Below are positions 17,250 to 27,406 of a stretch of DNA of 64,000 nucleotides, in pieces. Each line of letters begins with the position of its first letter. Positions within the stretch are counted from its first letter, which is position 1. The stretch lies in the NCBI GenBank assembly GCA_017450435.1, contig JAFSTO010000033.1, positions 1 to 64,000 on the forward strand, given 5' to 3'. The stretch is from Paludibacteraceae bacterium. Lineage in GTDB: Bacteria; Bacteroidota; Bacteroidia; Bacteroidales; Paludibacteraceae. The notes beneath the pieces are model-generated. The model saw only the letters and a list, made by a program, of their open reading frames with translations, was not told the origin of the DNA and ran no database searches. The position numbers and the translations under genes were made by a program.

Positions 17250-20200
17250 ATGAAACAATTTTCCACGTTATTATGTATGTTGCTTTTGTCCTTGCCGCTG
17301 CTGGCAGACAAGCATGTGTCAGGTGTTGTCCTTGACGAGCGTCAGGAGCCGGTGATAGGTGCTTCGGTACAGGTAACCGGCACCGCTATCGGTACTATAA
17401 CGGACTTTGACGGTCTGTTCTCCTTGACCATACCGGACGATGCGGCGACTGTTACTATCTCCTATGTCGGCATGCAGACTATTGAACTGCCTATTTCTGC
17501 CACGATGAAGGTTATTCTTCGTGAGAACAGTGAAGTAATCCAAGAGGTTGTGGTCACCGGTTATGGTAATGTGCCTAAGGGCTCTTTTGCCGGAGCTACG
17601 CAGGCTGTAAGTGTTGATGCAATAGAGAAGAAGATGCCGTCAGACATAACCAAAGCCCTGACGGGAGAGGTGGCCGGTATGCAGGTTGTTACTCCCTCAG
17701 GTCAGCCGGGACAAGAAGCGGAAATCCGTATTCGCGGTATCGGCTCTGTCAACGGTTCAACGGCGGCTCTATGTATTGTGGACGGCATACCGTATGATAG
17801 AGGTATGGCTGACATCAACCCGTCTGATATAGCGTCTATCACTGTCCTTAAGGACGCAACGGCTACATCACTATACGGCTCACGGGGTGCCAACGGCGTC
17901 ATATTGATTACTACAAAGAAAGGTGCAAAGGGCGTCGGTAACCAAATCAACATTGATGTGCGCTATGGTGCAAACATGCATATCCTTCCTACATACGACG
18001 TCATCACTTCGCCTGAAGAGTACGTCGAATTGGCGTGGATGGGTATATATAACACCAACCCTGCAGTCAATCCTGTGCTGCGGCAGACCTCTACCAATGA
18101 GGCGCTGTTCTCTAACAAAGGCATACCGGTAGCATATAACTTATGGTCAGCACCCGGAAACAGCCTGATTGACCCTTGGGGAAAGTTTGACACTTCAATT
18201 CCTCGCAAGGCCGACTACCAAAACCTCGCTTCATGGCGCGATGCGGTATTTCGCGTGGGTCAGAAAGCGGAAGCGGAGTTTAAAATCTCCGGCGGGTCGG
18301 AGAATATCACATACTACACCTCTTTCGCTTATCTAAAGGACGAGGGCTACTACATCGGTTCAGGCTACGACCGTTTCTCTGTTCGTTCCAATATCGAGTA
18401 TCAGGCACGTCCGTGGCTCAGGGGAAGTCTGAACGTGGCGTATTCCTATTCCGACCAGAACTCCGCCGGTCAGGACGCTTCTTATAACAACGGTTTCACT
18501 TTTGTCAATGGTATTCCGCCACTTTATCCGGTGTACTTGTATAACCCGGACGGCACGGTGAGGATTGATCCTATGACCGGCGGCTACGCATACGACTATG
18601 GTATGGCTGAGGGCTCCGGCAGGCCTTTTGGTACGGGTAACAACCCCGCCGGTTCGTTGCAGTATGACCGTGACAACCGTCAGCGTAATCAGGTGACGGC
18701 AAACACGATGCTTGAAGCTAAACTATATGACGGACTCACATTCACGCTGAATGTAGGTGTGCAATATATGTCAGACGCCCACTCGCAGTTTTCCAATGCT
18801 TACTTCGGTGAGTCAGAAGGTATAGGCAGAACACGCAAACAACAGGTTAACTATCTGAACTTCACTGCTAACCAGCTGATTGAGTACAACAAGACTTTCC
18901 TCGAAGACCACTCTATCCGTCTTCTTGCCGGCCATGAGACTCACTTCACTCGCGATTCCTATCTCGCCGGTGCTAAAAACCACGTGGCTGCCATGCAGGG
19001 ACCTGCTACGCTTGAGTTCGGCAATGCTGTGCAGATGGTTTCGCTCAACTCATATACGGGTTTTACAACCATTGAGTCGTATCTTGCCACAGTGTCATAC
19101 GTCTATAACGAGCGTTATGGCATCAGTGCCAACTACCGTGCTGACGGCTCCTCGAAGTTCGCCAAGGGACACCGCTGGGGACACTTTGGTTCAGTGGGAG
19201 CCTTCTGGAACTTCACCAACGAGCCTTTCCTTGAAAAAGTGAAGTGGCTTAGAAACGGCAAGCTCCACGCTTCATGGGGTGTACAGGGTAACCAGGACGC
19301 TATAGCCGCTAACTTGTTCTATGACCAATATACGTTGCAGAACCTTGATGGTGAGGTGGCATACGCTTGGGAGTACAAGGGCAACCCTAACCTCACGTGG
19401 GAACACTCTTCGCAGTTTGACGTTGGCGTGGATGCCGACTTGACCAAGTATTTGTCGCTATCGGTGGACTATTTCTACAAACTCACCGACCACATGCTCT
19501 TTCCGCGTTATGTAGAGCCTTCAAAAGGTTATACCTACACCTACACTAACTCCGGCAAGATGAGCAACCAAGGTGTGGAGTTGCAGCTTAATATTCATGC
19601 TGTCAAGACAGACAATATCAGTCTGGACATACGGTGGAACGGTGCACATTATGCCAACAAGGTTCTGGAACTGCCTGAGGGAATGACCGATGACACTTGG
19701 CTGATGGGCAACCTCGCAGTGGGGCACAGCATGGAAGAGTACCACATGCGCACCTATTGCGGCGTGGAAGCCGAGACCGGTCTTGCCACCTACCTCGGCT
19801 ACTACGATGCTTCGCTTGGAGAATTTGGTTTTACTCCGGCAGCCAATCTGCGTGACATGAATAAGACGGGCGACAACTATATTAGCAATGTATATGACTA
19901 TAGGATGAGTCACCCGGATGCTGATATTCAAACTTATGTGATGAAAGGCTCATGGCCTGCTGCTATTGCCGGTACCGACTTCATCGGCAAGTCGCCTTCT
20001 CCTGCATTAGCGGGTGGCTTCGGGTTTGATTTCTCTGCATACGGAGTATCGCTTTCTGTGTCTTGTTCATACGGTTTGGGTGGATACGGTTATGATAATA
20101 TCTATCGTGCCTTGATGCAATCAGGACAGGCGGGCAAGTACAACTGGCACGTTGATATGCGGGGTGCATGGAACGACCTGATGACACCCGACGAGAAAGC

Positions 20201-20528
20201 CGCTATAGCTGCACTTGGCACGAAGGGTGTGCCGAGACTATCTAACGGAGCATACTCCGACCGTAACGCTGCCGCGTATTCAACACGATTCCTTACTTCT
20301 AACACTTTTTTGTCGCTTAATAATGTCAGGCTTGGTTACACTTTGCCTAATTCCGCTTTGGAGAAGATGAGGCTGAGCAGCCTATCGTTTTATGTGTCAG
20401 CCGACAATCTGGCATTGGCATCCGCACGTAAGGGATATAACCCTCTTGGCAGTTTCGACGGCTCATCCAACCCATACCAGTACACGCCGCTCTCATCGGT
20501 GGTCGGAGGCATAAGTCTGCAGTTCTAA
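17250..20528 (+). CDS. SusC/RagA-type TonB-dependent outer membrane transporter
   Basis: A 1092-residue outer-membrane receptor. It has a signal peptide (about 1-19), an N-terminal carboxypeptidase-regulatory-like domain (VSGVVLDERQEPVIGASV...TDFDGLFSL), then the TonB-box-like QEVVVTGYG at 98-106. The plug domain follows (ALTGEVAGMQV, IRIRGIGSVNG, VLKDATATSLYGSRGANGVILITTK), then a 22-strand-type barrel that ends in aromatic GGISLQF. SusC proteins import glycans or peptides with a SusD lid and TonB energy. The partner SusD follows directly. No glycosidase is encoded nearby, so the ligand may be peptide rather than glycan; the adjacent M16 peptidase would fit that, but it is an inference. Confidence 0.95.
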   Translation: MKQFSTLLCMLLLSLPLLADKHVSGVVLDERQEPVIGASVQVTGTAIGTITDFDGLFSLTIPDDAATVTISYVGMQTIELPISATMKVILRENSEVIQEVVVTGYGNVPKGSFAGATQAVSVDAIEKKMPSDITKALTGEVAGMQVVTPSGQPGQEAEIRIRGIGSVNGSTAALCIVDGIPYDRGMADINPSDIASITVLKDATATSLYGSRGANGVILITTKKGAKGVGNQINIDVRYGANMHILPTYDVITSPEEYVELAWMGIYNTNPAVNPVLRQTSTNEALFSNKGIPVAYNLWSAPGNSLIDPWGKFDTSIPRKADYQNLASWRDAVFRVGQKAEAEFKISGGSENITYYTSFAYLKDEGYYIGSGYDRFSVRSNIEYQARPWLRGSLNVAYSYSDQNSAGQDASYNNGFTFVNGIPPLYPVYLYNPDGTVRIDPMTGGYAYDYGMAEGSGRPFGTGNNPAGSLQYDRDNRQRNQVTANTMLEAKLYDGLTFTLNVGVQYMSDAHSQFSNAYFGESEGIGRTRKQQVNYLNFTANQLIEYNKTFLEDHSIRLLAGHETHFTRDSYLAGAKNHVAAMQGPATLEFGNAVQMVSLNSYTGFTTIESYLATVSYVYNERYGISANYRADGSSKFAKGHRWGHFGSVGAFWNFTNEPFLEKVKWLRNGKLHASWGVQGNQDAIAANLFYDQYTLQNLDGEVAYAWEYKGNPNLTWEHSSQFDVGVDADLTKYLSLSVDYFYKLTDHMLFPRYVEPSKGYTYTYTNSGKMSNQGVELQLNIHAVKTDNISLDIRWNGAHYANKVLELPEGMTDDTWLMGNLAVGHSMEEYHMRTYCGVEAETGLATYLGYYDASLGEFGFTPAANLRDMNKTGDNYISNVYDYRMSHPDADIQTYVMKGSWPAAIAGTDFIGKSPSPALAGGFGFDFSAYGVSLSVSCSYGLGGYGYDNIYRALMQSGQAGKYNWHVDMRGAWNDLMTPDEKAAIAALGTKGVPRLSNGAYSDRNAAAYSTRFLTSNTFLSLNNVRLGYTLPNSALEKMRLSSLSFYVSADNLALASARKGYNPLGSFDGSSNPYQYTPLSSVVGGISLQF

Positions 20529-20592
20529 TATGCGCGGAAAGATGTTTACTCAACGCAACAAAATACTAATCATAAACAAGAATGATACGGCT

Positions 20593-22251
20593 ATGAAATC
20601 ACTGCTTCAAAATATAAAACGGACATCGTCATTGTTTCTCGTGACATTGCTCATTATCTCTTGTTCCGAATCGTACCTTGACCGTGAGACCTATGGCGAT
20701 AAAGATGCTATACGTCAGGACCAGTTCGATAACCTTGACAACCGCCTTGACGGAACAATGCGAGGCATATATGCTAAGATGTATGAGTATGGTGGGTCGC
20801 ATGAGACGTTTGGCAAGAGGTCAATAGATATGTATGGAGATATATGTGCCGGTGATATGGCGCTTACAGCTTATAACTTCGGGCAGTTCTACAGCGACGA
20901 GTCATTGCAGACCAACACTGATCGTGCCGGATATATATGGAATCTGATGTATTCTATGCTCCATAATACCAACGACCTTATTCGTAGTATCCGTTCTAAC
21001 ACTGTGCTGATGAACAGGTTGGCTGTAGCAACCATCGACTCTGTTGACACTTACTCATCAGAGGATATAAAGGTAATACATTACCTTGCACAAGCGTATG
21101 CCATGCGGGCGTATGCTCACCAAACATTGCTCACGTGGTTCTGCCCGCCTACACAGGACATATTGCATCACCCGGTTTATAACTATACATGGGATAATTA
21201 TCCTACTTTTCCAATTCATACAGAGGAGAATATCGATGAGTCAGTAGGTTATGTCAGTCTTCGTGCGGCGTACAATATCATTGAGTCTGACCTGAAAAAC
21301 TCAATCCGTATTTTCACTCTCATAGATGGAAAGGTAGCGCGTTCATCGAAGATAACGGTTGATATCAATGTGTGCCGGGCTCTGTTGGCGTGGTCGTATC
21401 TGAACAAGGCCGACAGCAAAGCAGACCCGTCTTCTGCAGATTATAAGGACTCATACACAGAAGCCCTGAAATATGCGGAGCAGGTAATCAACAGCGGTGC
21501 TTATAGCATCATACCGCAGAACCGTGTACTTCATAACGGCTTCAATGATATCAATAACGACTCGTGGATGTGGGGACAGGATGTGACATCGGAATCAACT
21601 ACCAACCTTGCCACGTTCTTCGGTCAGGTGGATATACACACCTACTCGTATGCTTGGGCAGGCGACACCAAGGCCATTGACCGTCAACTTTATAGTGAGA
21701 TACCTTCGTGGGATATACGTCGCTTGTGGTTCCGTGCTGACACCCCGGATGATGTGTTTGCTCTCTGTCCGGACGGCAAATACTTCTCACAGAAGAACGA
21801 ATACTCTACCAAGTCTGAGGACGTCGATCGCGAGTGGTTGTCAGACAACGTGTGGCTGCGAATAGAGGCCGTCTATCTGATGGCTGCGGAGGCAGCTTGC
21901 AGGCTCGGAAATAACGCTCTGGCTGTGCAGTATCTAACCGCCATTACCGACCTGCGAGTGAATAGTAGCGGCCTTGCCGCTGCTGCCGATTATGCCACTT
22001 GGAAAAGTGCACTCAGCGCTGATGCTCTGTTAGATGCTATAAAGCTGAATTGGCGCGTGGAACTATGGGGCGAGGGATATGCATGGCAGACATTCCGACG
22101 ACTGTCCACATTCGTAGTGAGAGGCTCTAACCATGCTTTTAGGCCGGGTGAGACAATCGACAAGTCGTCAAACCCCGGCTCAGCTATAGCCGACGACTAC
22201 TTCTGCCTCGTTATCCCACCTGACGAGATTCAATATAACCCTAATTTGTAA
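20593..22251 (+). CDS. SusD/RagB-type nutrient-binding lipoprotein
   Basis: Starting at the ATG at 20593 gives 552 residues with a lipoprotein signal (SLFLVTLLIISC, Cys24); the upstream 21 codons have no signal character. The body has the tetratricopeptide-like helices of SusD: YIWNLMYSMLHNTNDLI, AYAMRAYAHQTLLTWF and WLRIEAVYLMAAEAACRLG. It ends with a RVELWGEGYAWQTFRRL...IPPDEIQYNPNL tail, the hallmark of the family C-terminus. It would cap the SusC barrel encoded just upstream. Confidence 0.94.
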   Translation: MKSLLQNIKRTSSLFLVTLLIISCSESYLDRETYGDKDAIRQDQFDNLDNRLDGTMRGIYAKMYEYGGSHETFGKRSIDMYGDICAGDMALTAYNFGQFYSDESLQTNTDRAGYIWNLMYSMLHNTNDLIRSIRSNTVLMNRLAVATIDSVDTYSSEDIKVIHYLAQAYAMRAYAHQTLLTWFCPPTQDILHHPVYNYTWDNYPTFPIHTEENIDESVGYVSLRAAYNIIESDLKNSIRIFTLIDGKVARSSKITVDINVCRALLAWSYLNKADSKADPSSADYKDSYTEALKYAEQVINSGAYSIIPQNRVLHNGFNDINNDSWMWGQDVTSESTTNLATFFGQVDIHTYSYAWAGDTKAIDRQLYSEIPSWDIRRLWFRADTPDDVFALCPDGKYFSQKNEYSTKSEDVDREWLSDNVWLRIEAVYLMAAEAACRLGNNALAVQYLTAITDLRVNSSGLAAAADYATWKSALSADALLDAIKLNWRVELWGEGYAWQTFRRLSTFVVRGSNHAFRPGETIDKSSNPGSAIADDYFCLVIPPDEIQYNPNL

Positions 22252-22287
22252 TTGCATGTTCATTCGAAAATCATATATAACACAACT

Positions 22288-23388
22288 ATGAATACTACTT
22301 GTTCACCATTTACCACCACTCTCCGGTTTGTTTTTAGTACATTGTTTTTTTCAGTATTGCTCTTAGTGCAGTCGTCTTGTGGCGGCAATAATCCCAAGCC
22401 AGCCGGTTCATTACAGATGTCGTTTACAGAGCTTACCCTCTCTCCTGACGAGTCAGTGCGTCTGTATTGCCGTGCAGGAAAGGATGAGAAGTTGCCGCAA
22501 CTGACTTGGACATCGTCCGACCCGTCGGTTGCCACGGTTGACAATATAGGCTACGTGACGGCAGTAGCAGCCGGTAGGACGGTCATTACCGCTTCGGCAG
22601 GCGAGTTGAAAGCCACGTGCGATGTGTTCGTCGAGTCGTCATATCTGGCTACTCTTACCTTTCCGTTTGCTACTATGATTGGTGAGCCGGACACCGCTTT
22701 CTTCGGCGGAGGTGTGAAAGAGGCAATGATGGGAGGAAAGAAAATTTATGTGTATCTCTCCTTGGCACACTTGATGCTGTTCTCCGATGGTCTGACGCTC
22801 AACGAGGACTCTGAGATTGAGGGTGCGCTGACGCAAGGTGCTGTGGTATCGCTGTATGTGCCGATGCTCTTCGGACCGCGTAATCTGAACGACGGCAAGG
22901 TGTATGGCTCGATTTTCAATAATGAGATTACTATAGGAAAGGATAAGTCGCTTAGTACGCAGTATTATGCTCAGGCCGGTGCTATTGATGAGAAGGCTTA
23001 CACAGCAGCTATAGAGGCGTATGGACGGGCTGCCAACTCAGGCAGTCAGGACGCTATGTTCGACGCTCTTGACGGTGCTGTGGCTGCTATCAGCGGAGCG
23101 CAACTTTCGCTGGCTGTTTATCACTCGCGGGAAGAAGGTTACCGTAGCGACGGTTATGTAATAAACAACCTGCCGGAGGCGCTGGTGACCGCCGGCTCAT
23201 TCACCCTGCTTGAAAATAAACAAAGTCCGCAGAACTACAAGGTACAGGGGCTTCAGCTGACCGTCAAACCGCTGAATAAGTCAGTAGGCTATTACTACGG
23301 CGCTGCACTAAACTACGACCCCTTAGCAGGTTATTTCCTCGCGGATAAGGATATGCATTACCTTGACGAAGTGACTATTAAGAACTGA
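22288..23388 (+). CDS. Lipoprotein with N-terminal bacterial Ig-like (Big2) domain
   Basis: Translation from ATG 22288 gives 366 residues with a lipobox (LVQSSC, Cys31). Residues about 45-115 match a Big2 immunoglobulin-like domain: LSPDESVRLYCRAG...LTWTSSDPSVATVDNIGYVTAVAAGRTVITASAG. The remaining 250 residues are not recognised. Position directly after SusD suggests a surface-exposed accessory binding protein of the same uptake system. Its stop codon overlaps the next start by one base. Confidence 0.85.
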   Translation: MNTTCSPFTTTLRFVFSTLFFSVLLLVQSSCGGNNPKPAGSLQMSFTELTLSPDESVRLYCRAGKDEKLPQLTWTSSDPSVATVDNIGYVTAVAAGRTVITASAGELKATCDVFVESSYLATLTFPFATMIGEPDTAFFGGGVKEAMMGGKKIYVYLSLAHLMLFSDGLTLNEDSEIEGALTQGAVVSLYVPMLFGPRNLNDGKVYGSIFNNEITIGKDKSLSTQYYAQAGAIDEKAYTAAIEAYGRAANSGSQDAMFDALDGAVAAISGAQLSLAVYHSREEGYRSDGYVINNLPEALVTAGSFTLLENKQSPQNYKVQGLQLTVKPLNKSVGYYYGAALNYDPLAGYFLADKDMHYLDEVTIKN

Positions 23389-24365
23389 TGACTAATAAGC
23401 CGCATAGAAGAGAAACGCTGCGGGGGCTATGTGCCCTTGCAGCGTTGATTTTGTTAGTGGCGGCGGGGCTTTTTATACTAAACAGGCGTGATACAGCAGC
23501 TGTCGAACATGCTTGTAGGCGCGAGGAGTATGCGCGTAGAAAGGATAGTATAGAGCAGGCTTTGTCGGCAAGAGAGGAGCAGAGAAAGCAATGGGCATTA
23601 GACAAAGCCGAGCGGCAGCGCAAGAGAGAGAAATATCTTCGTGATAAAGAGGAGCGCGAGCGTAAGCGTCGTGCGGAGGACACCATAACGGTGGTGCTGC
23701 ATCCGTTCGACCCTAACACCGCCGACAGCTCGGAGTTGGTGCATCTCGGTCTGCGGCCGTGGATGGCACGCTCGGTCTGTCGCTACCGTGGGGCGGGAGG
23801 ACAATTCCGAAAAGCAGAGCAGTTTCGTAAGGTATATGGCATGACAGACAGCCTGTATGCGGCATTGAAGCCGTATATCGTTATCCACTCTGACTCTGTA
23901 GTTACGGACAGTCTGCCGCTGCTATATATGCAACAACGAAAGGTGGATACTGTTTTGCAGCTTAACACTACCGATACCGCCGAACTGCAACTGATTCGCG
24001 GCATTGGCAGATACACGGCAAAGGAGATTATCCGCTATCGTGAGCGTCTGGGGGGATATGTGTCCGTTGAGCAGATTAGGGAAATACCACGTTTGCGAAA
24101 CATCGACTCGCTATTGCCGCATCTTGCGACAGATACACTCGTCATTCGACCCGTTTATGTCAATTCGCAGAGCGTGGACAGACTGTCACGCCACCCGTAT
24201 CTCTCGTTTGAACAGGCGAAGGGTATATACATGTTCCGACGTCGTCACGGCAAACTTCAATCCACTGACGACCTTCTGCAAATAAAAGACGGCAGGGATA
24301 TTCTCTTTAACGAGAACGACCTCCGCCGTCTTGCTCCGTATCTTAGTTTTGAAGATGGTTGGTAA
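23388..24365 (+). CDS. Membrane-anchored helix-hairpin-helix protein (ComEA-like)
   Basis: A 325-residue protein. One transmembrane segment (about 13-31) is followed by a highly charged Arg/Glu/Lys coiled coil (about 40-90). Then come repeated helix-hairpin-helix units: FDPNTADSSELVHLGL, LNTTDTAELQLIRGIGRYTAKEIIRYR and VDRLSRHPYLSFEQAKGIYMFR. HhH domains bind DNA without sequence preference; ComEA does so in natural transformation. Similar multi-HhH proteins occur widely in Bacteroidetes without a known role. It is the last gene of the run that starts at 16019, and it converges with tadA. Confidence 0.85.
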   Translation: MTNKPHRRETLRGLCALAALILLVAAGLFILNRRDTAAVEHACRREEYARRKDSIEQALSAREEQRKQWALDKAERQRKREKYLRDKEERERKRRAEDTITVVLHPFDPNTADSSELVHLGLRPWMARSVCRYRGAGGQFRKAEQFRKVYGMTDSLYAALKPYIVIHSDSVVTDSLPLLYMQQRKVDTVLQLNTTDTAELQLIRGIGRYTAKEIIRYRERLGGYVSVEQIREIPRLRNIDSLLPHLATDTLVIRPVYVNSQSVDRLSRHPYLSFEQAKGIYMFRRRHGKLQSTDDLLQIKDGRDILFNENDLRRLAPYLSFEDGW

Positions 24366-24375
24366 GATAACCTAT

Positions 24376-24810
24376 TTATCTTTTTTCTTTAAAGAACTCC
24401 TGCATCAGTGCTCTGCATTCGTCTTCCAGCACTCCTGTTGTTACACTGCATTTAGGATGCAGGGCTCTTGGTGCGAATATGTTGTAACCGCGTTTCTCGT
24501 CAGCGGCGCCATACACTACCCGTTTTACTTGTGCCCAACCTATAGCGCCTGCGCACATCACGCATGGCTCGATAGTGACGTATAGTGTGCAGTCACTGAG
24601 ATACTTGCCGCCTATTGTCTGTGTGGCAGCTGTCAGTGCCTGCATCTCGGCATGTGCTGTTACGTCTTGCAGAGTCTCGGTGAGGTTGTGCCCTCTGCCG
24701 ATAATTTGTCCGCCGGACACGATAACGCAACCGATAGGCACCTCGTCGCGCCTCAAGGCTTCGCTTGCCTCATGCAAGGCTATGCGCATATATCTTTCGT
24801 CGTCGGTCAT
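24376..24810 (-). CDS. tadA: tRNA-specific adenosine-34 deaminase (nucleoside deaminase family)
   Basis: A 144-residue CDA-fold deaminase. The zinc site is visible as H53-A-E55 (TAHAEMQAL) and PC83VMC86. The family converts A34 to inosine in tRNA-Arg(ACG). The N-terminal helix and DEVPIGCVIV strand match TadA closely. It is the last gene of the clpP-clpX-gldD-tadA run and starts 1 nt after the gldD stop. Confidence 0.9.
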   Translation of the reverse strand: MTDDERYMRIALHEASEALRRDEVPIGCVIVSGGQIIGRGHNLTETLQDVTAHAEMQALTAATQTIGGKYLSDCTLYVTIEPCVMCAGAIGWAQVKRVVYGAADEKRGYNIFAPRALHPKCSVTTGVLEDECRALMQEFFKEKR

Positions 24811-24811
24811 C

Positions 24812-25426
24812 TTAGTCAGCAGTCCACCTCACGCTTTCTATCAGGTGACGAAGGTCGTCGTCAAGAAAATTTACAACAGGGGCTAAGGAATCCTGGTTGG
24901 GAATACAGTTGAAATATACCGAACCTCTAAAGAAATGTCGTGTGCTGTCGGTCAGGTAAAATTGCTGCGGTGAGGCTGTGTTGCCCCTTAGTTCGTAATA
25001 AACGCCATATACTTTGTTCTGCTCGTCGGCAAAACCTTGTTCCGGTATGGATGAGGCCTTGCCGGAATGCTTGAACACGAACTCCTGTGCGTCGTCGCTC
25101 AGTTGGCGCAGGTTATGGTTAACGGGTTTGTAGTTGCAGTATATAACAGCGTTGAGGGTGGGGTACTTGATATCAAACCATGTGGGGTCGTCATGTTGCA
25201 CGATACTTGCCGATGTGCTGATATCAAACACAATGGGAACATCCGTAGGCTGCACCTGACGGTAAGTGTGTTCGGGCAAGTCGATACGGCAGTATCCGTA
25301 AGGCTTGGGCACATACCGCTGTTTGCAACCGACAAAGAGTGTTGCAAACGCTATCGTGGCAAGTATCAGGCCTGTTCGCGTGCCATGCGATAAAAGCCGG
25401 GTATATGTTACGCTACGATGTCTCAA
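24812..25426 (-). CDS. gldD: Gliding motility / T9SS-associated lipoprotein GldD
   Basis: A 204-residue lipoprotein (lipobox LFVGC, Cys34). The mature part carries the GldD pattern: PKPYGYCRIDLPEHTYR, IVFDISTSA, the KHSGKASSI region, then NKVYGVYYELRGNTASPQQFYLTDSTRHFFRGSVYF in short segments and PNQDSLAPV. In Flavobacterium GldD is needed for gliding and T9SS secretion; it is kept in many non-gliding Bacteroidales. This agrees with the PorZ-like protein and the sorting tails found in this window. The gene sits 12 nt after clpX. Confidence 0.9.
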   Translation of the reverse strand: MRHRSVTYTRLLSHGTRTGLILATIAFATLFVGCKQRYVPKPYGYCRIDLPEHTYRQVQPTDVPIVFDISTSASIVQHDDPTWFDIKYPTLNAVIYCNYKPVNHNLRQLSDDAQEFVFKHSGKASSIPEQGFADEQNKVYGVYYELRGNTASPQQFYLTDSTRHFFRGSVYFNCIPNQDSLAPVVNFLDDDLRHLIESVRWTAD

Positions 25427-25438
25427 TCTGTTTTAGCA

Positions 25439-26653
25439 TTAAATCTTCATCACGTCCGCCTTGTCAATCTGTTGTTTGGCATACTCGCGGGTTATGTGAA
25501 GCTCTTTTATGTGATTTGACGGAGCGTCGAACATCACGTCAGTCATTATTGTCTCACATAGTCCTCGCAGTCCGCGTGCTCCGAGTTTGTACTCCATAGC
25601 CACGTCCACTATGTAGTCTAACGCCTCGTCGTCAAACACCAGTTGCACGCCGTCCATTGCCAAGAGGCGTGTGTATTGTTTGACGAGAGCGTTCTTTGGC
25701 TCGGTGAGTATGCGCTTCAGGGCAGCCTTGTCTAACGGCTCCAAGTGAGTAAGCACAGGCAGACGTCCTACTATCTCGGGAATAAGTCCGAAAGACTTCA
25801 AGTCCTGCGGGGCTATATACTGCAGCAGGTTGTTCTTATCGAGCTTGCGTGCATGGTCTTGCGCTGCAAAGCCGATGGTCTGTGTGTTCATTCGATTGGC
25901 AATATGGCGCTCTATACCATCGAAAGCACCACCGCAGATAAAGAGAATGTTCTCCGTGTTTATTTTCACGAACTCCTGTTCGGGATGTTTGCGTCCGCCC
26001 TTTGGCGGAACGTTAACGATGCTGCCCTCCAGCAGTTTGAGCAGTGCTTGTTGCACACCCTCTCCGCTCACGTCACGAGTGATGGATGGGTTGTCGCTCT
26101 TGCGGGCAATCTTGTCAATCTCGTCAATAAAGACGATACCGCGCTCTGCTTGTGCCACATCGTAGTCGCATGCCTGCAGCAGACGGGTCAGCGTTGACTC
26201 CACATCTTCGCCCACGTAGCCGGCTTCGGTCAGAACCGTGGCATCAACAATGGTAAACGGCACGGACAGCAGTTTGGCAATGGTGCGGGCAAGGAGAGTC
26301 TTGCCGGTGCCGGTGCGACCAACAAGAATGATGTTCGACTTCTCTATCTCAACATCGTCTTTCTCTTTGTTCTCTTTCGAAGCAAGACGCTTGTAGTGGT
26401 TATAAACGGCAACGGAAAGGAAACGCTTGGCTGCGTCCTGACCGATGACGTACAAATCAAGAAAAGCCTTTATCTCATGTGGCTTAGGCACCTTTGTGAG
26501 GTCGGTAGCGGGGTTCTTTCTAACAACGATGTCGGATATCATGTCGCGTGCCGCCATCACGCAATCGGGGCAGATGAACGCACCGTTCTCACCCTGAATA
26601 AGATATGGGTTAGGTCTGCCGCAGAAGCTGCACTTGGGTTCGCCTTTTTTCAT
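25439..26653 (-). CDS. clpX: ATP-dependent Clp protease ATP-binding subunit ClpX
   Basis: A 404-residue AAA+ unfoldase. The N-terminal zinc-binding domain is CSFCGRPN...CPDC. Walker A is GRTGTGKT, Walker B is IVFIDEIDK, and the pore loop GYVGEDVE follows the first strand. The C-terminal small domain ([21 protein letters not shown]) is present. It works as a hexamer with ClpP, and its start codon overlaps the clpP stop (ATGA), so the two are coupled. Confidence 0.97.
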   Translation of the reverse strand: MKKGEPKCSFCGRPNPYLIQGENGAFICPDCVMAARDMISDIVVRKNPATDLTKVPKPHEIKAFLDLYVIGQDAAKRFLSVAVYNHYKRLASKENKEKDDVEIEKSNIILVGRTGTGKTLLARTIAKLLSVPFTIVDATVLTEAGYVGEDVESTLTRLLQACDYDVAQAERGIVFIDEIDKIARKSDNPSITRDVSGEGVQQALLKLLEGSIVNVPPKGGRKHPEQEFVKINTENILFICGGAFDGIERHIANRMNTQTIGFAAQDHARKLDKNNLLQYIAPQDLKSFGLIPEIVGRLPVLTHLEPLDKAALKRILTEPKNALVKQYTRLLAMDGVQLVFDDEALDYIVDVAMEYKLGARGLRGLCETIMTDVMFDAPSNHIKELHITREYAKQQIDKADVMKI

Positions 26654-27336
26654 CGTTTGCTATAAACAGTGTCAATCATTCCGTATTCTTTAGCCTCTGC
26701 TGCCGTCATCCAGTGGTCGCGGTCGGAGTCTTGTGCAATACGCTCAAAAGGATTATGTGAGTGGTCGGCAATAATCTGATAAAGTTCGTTCTTGAGTTTC
26801 TTTATCTCGTTGACGGTTATCTCCATGTCGCTTGCCTGACCTTGTGCTCCGCCCATAGGCTGGTGAATCATCACGCGTGAATGTGGCAATGCCGCACGTT
26901 TGCCCTCTTTGCCTGCTACAAGCAGCACTGCGCCCATAGAGGCTGCCATGCCTGTGCAGATGGTGGATACATCGGCCTTGACATATTGCATGATGTCGTA
27001 TATGCCGAGACCGGCATACACCGACCCGCCGGGGGTGTTCAGGTAGATGTATATGTCGCGGTCGTTATCCACAGAGTCCAGATACAGCATCTGTGCCTCA
27101 ATGACGTTGGCGGTATAGTCGTTAACCTCGGTGCCGAGGAAGATGATGCGGTCCATCATAAGGCGTGAGAACACGTCCATCTGTGTTACATTGAGCTGAC
27201 GCTCTTCAAGGATGGAGGGAGATATGTATCCGCCTCCCTGCATCATTACGTTGCCGTAGGCGGCATTCATGGCGTGCTCCACGTGCATGGAGTTCATACC
27301 AAGATGCTTGGTTGCATAGTTGATAAAATCGTTCAT
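26650..27336 (-). CDS. clpP: ATP-dependent Clp protease proteolytic subunit ClpP
   Basis: A 228-residue serine protease. Catalytic Ser133 lies in [11 protein letters not shown] and His158 in HSRVMIHQP; the aspartate is in the later segment. About 30 residues precede the conserved core, consistent with a propeptide. It forms the tetradecameric barrel fed by ClpX. It is the first gene of the run clpP-clpX-gldD-tadA. No consensus promoter stands out in the 70 nt upstream. Confidence 0.97.
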   Translation of the reverse strand: MNDFINYATKHLGMNSMHVEHAMNAAYGNVMMQGGGYISPSILEERQLNVTQMDVFSRLMMDRIIFLGTEVNDYTANVIEAQMLYLDSVDNDRDIYIYLNTPGGSVYAGLGIYDIMQYVKADVSTICTGMAASMGAVLLVAGKEGKRAALPHSRVMIHQPMGGAQGQASDMEITVNEIKKLKNELYQIIADHSHNPFERIAQDSDRDHWMTAAEAKEYGMIDTVYSKR

Positions 27337-27406
27337 AGTGTTGTGTGTATTTTTAAGAAGTTTTGAGAAGTCTTCTACGCAATAGATGACTTGGAAACTT
27401 CGGATT

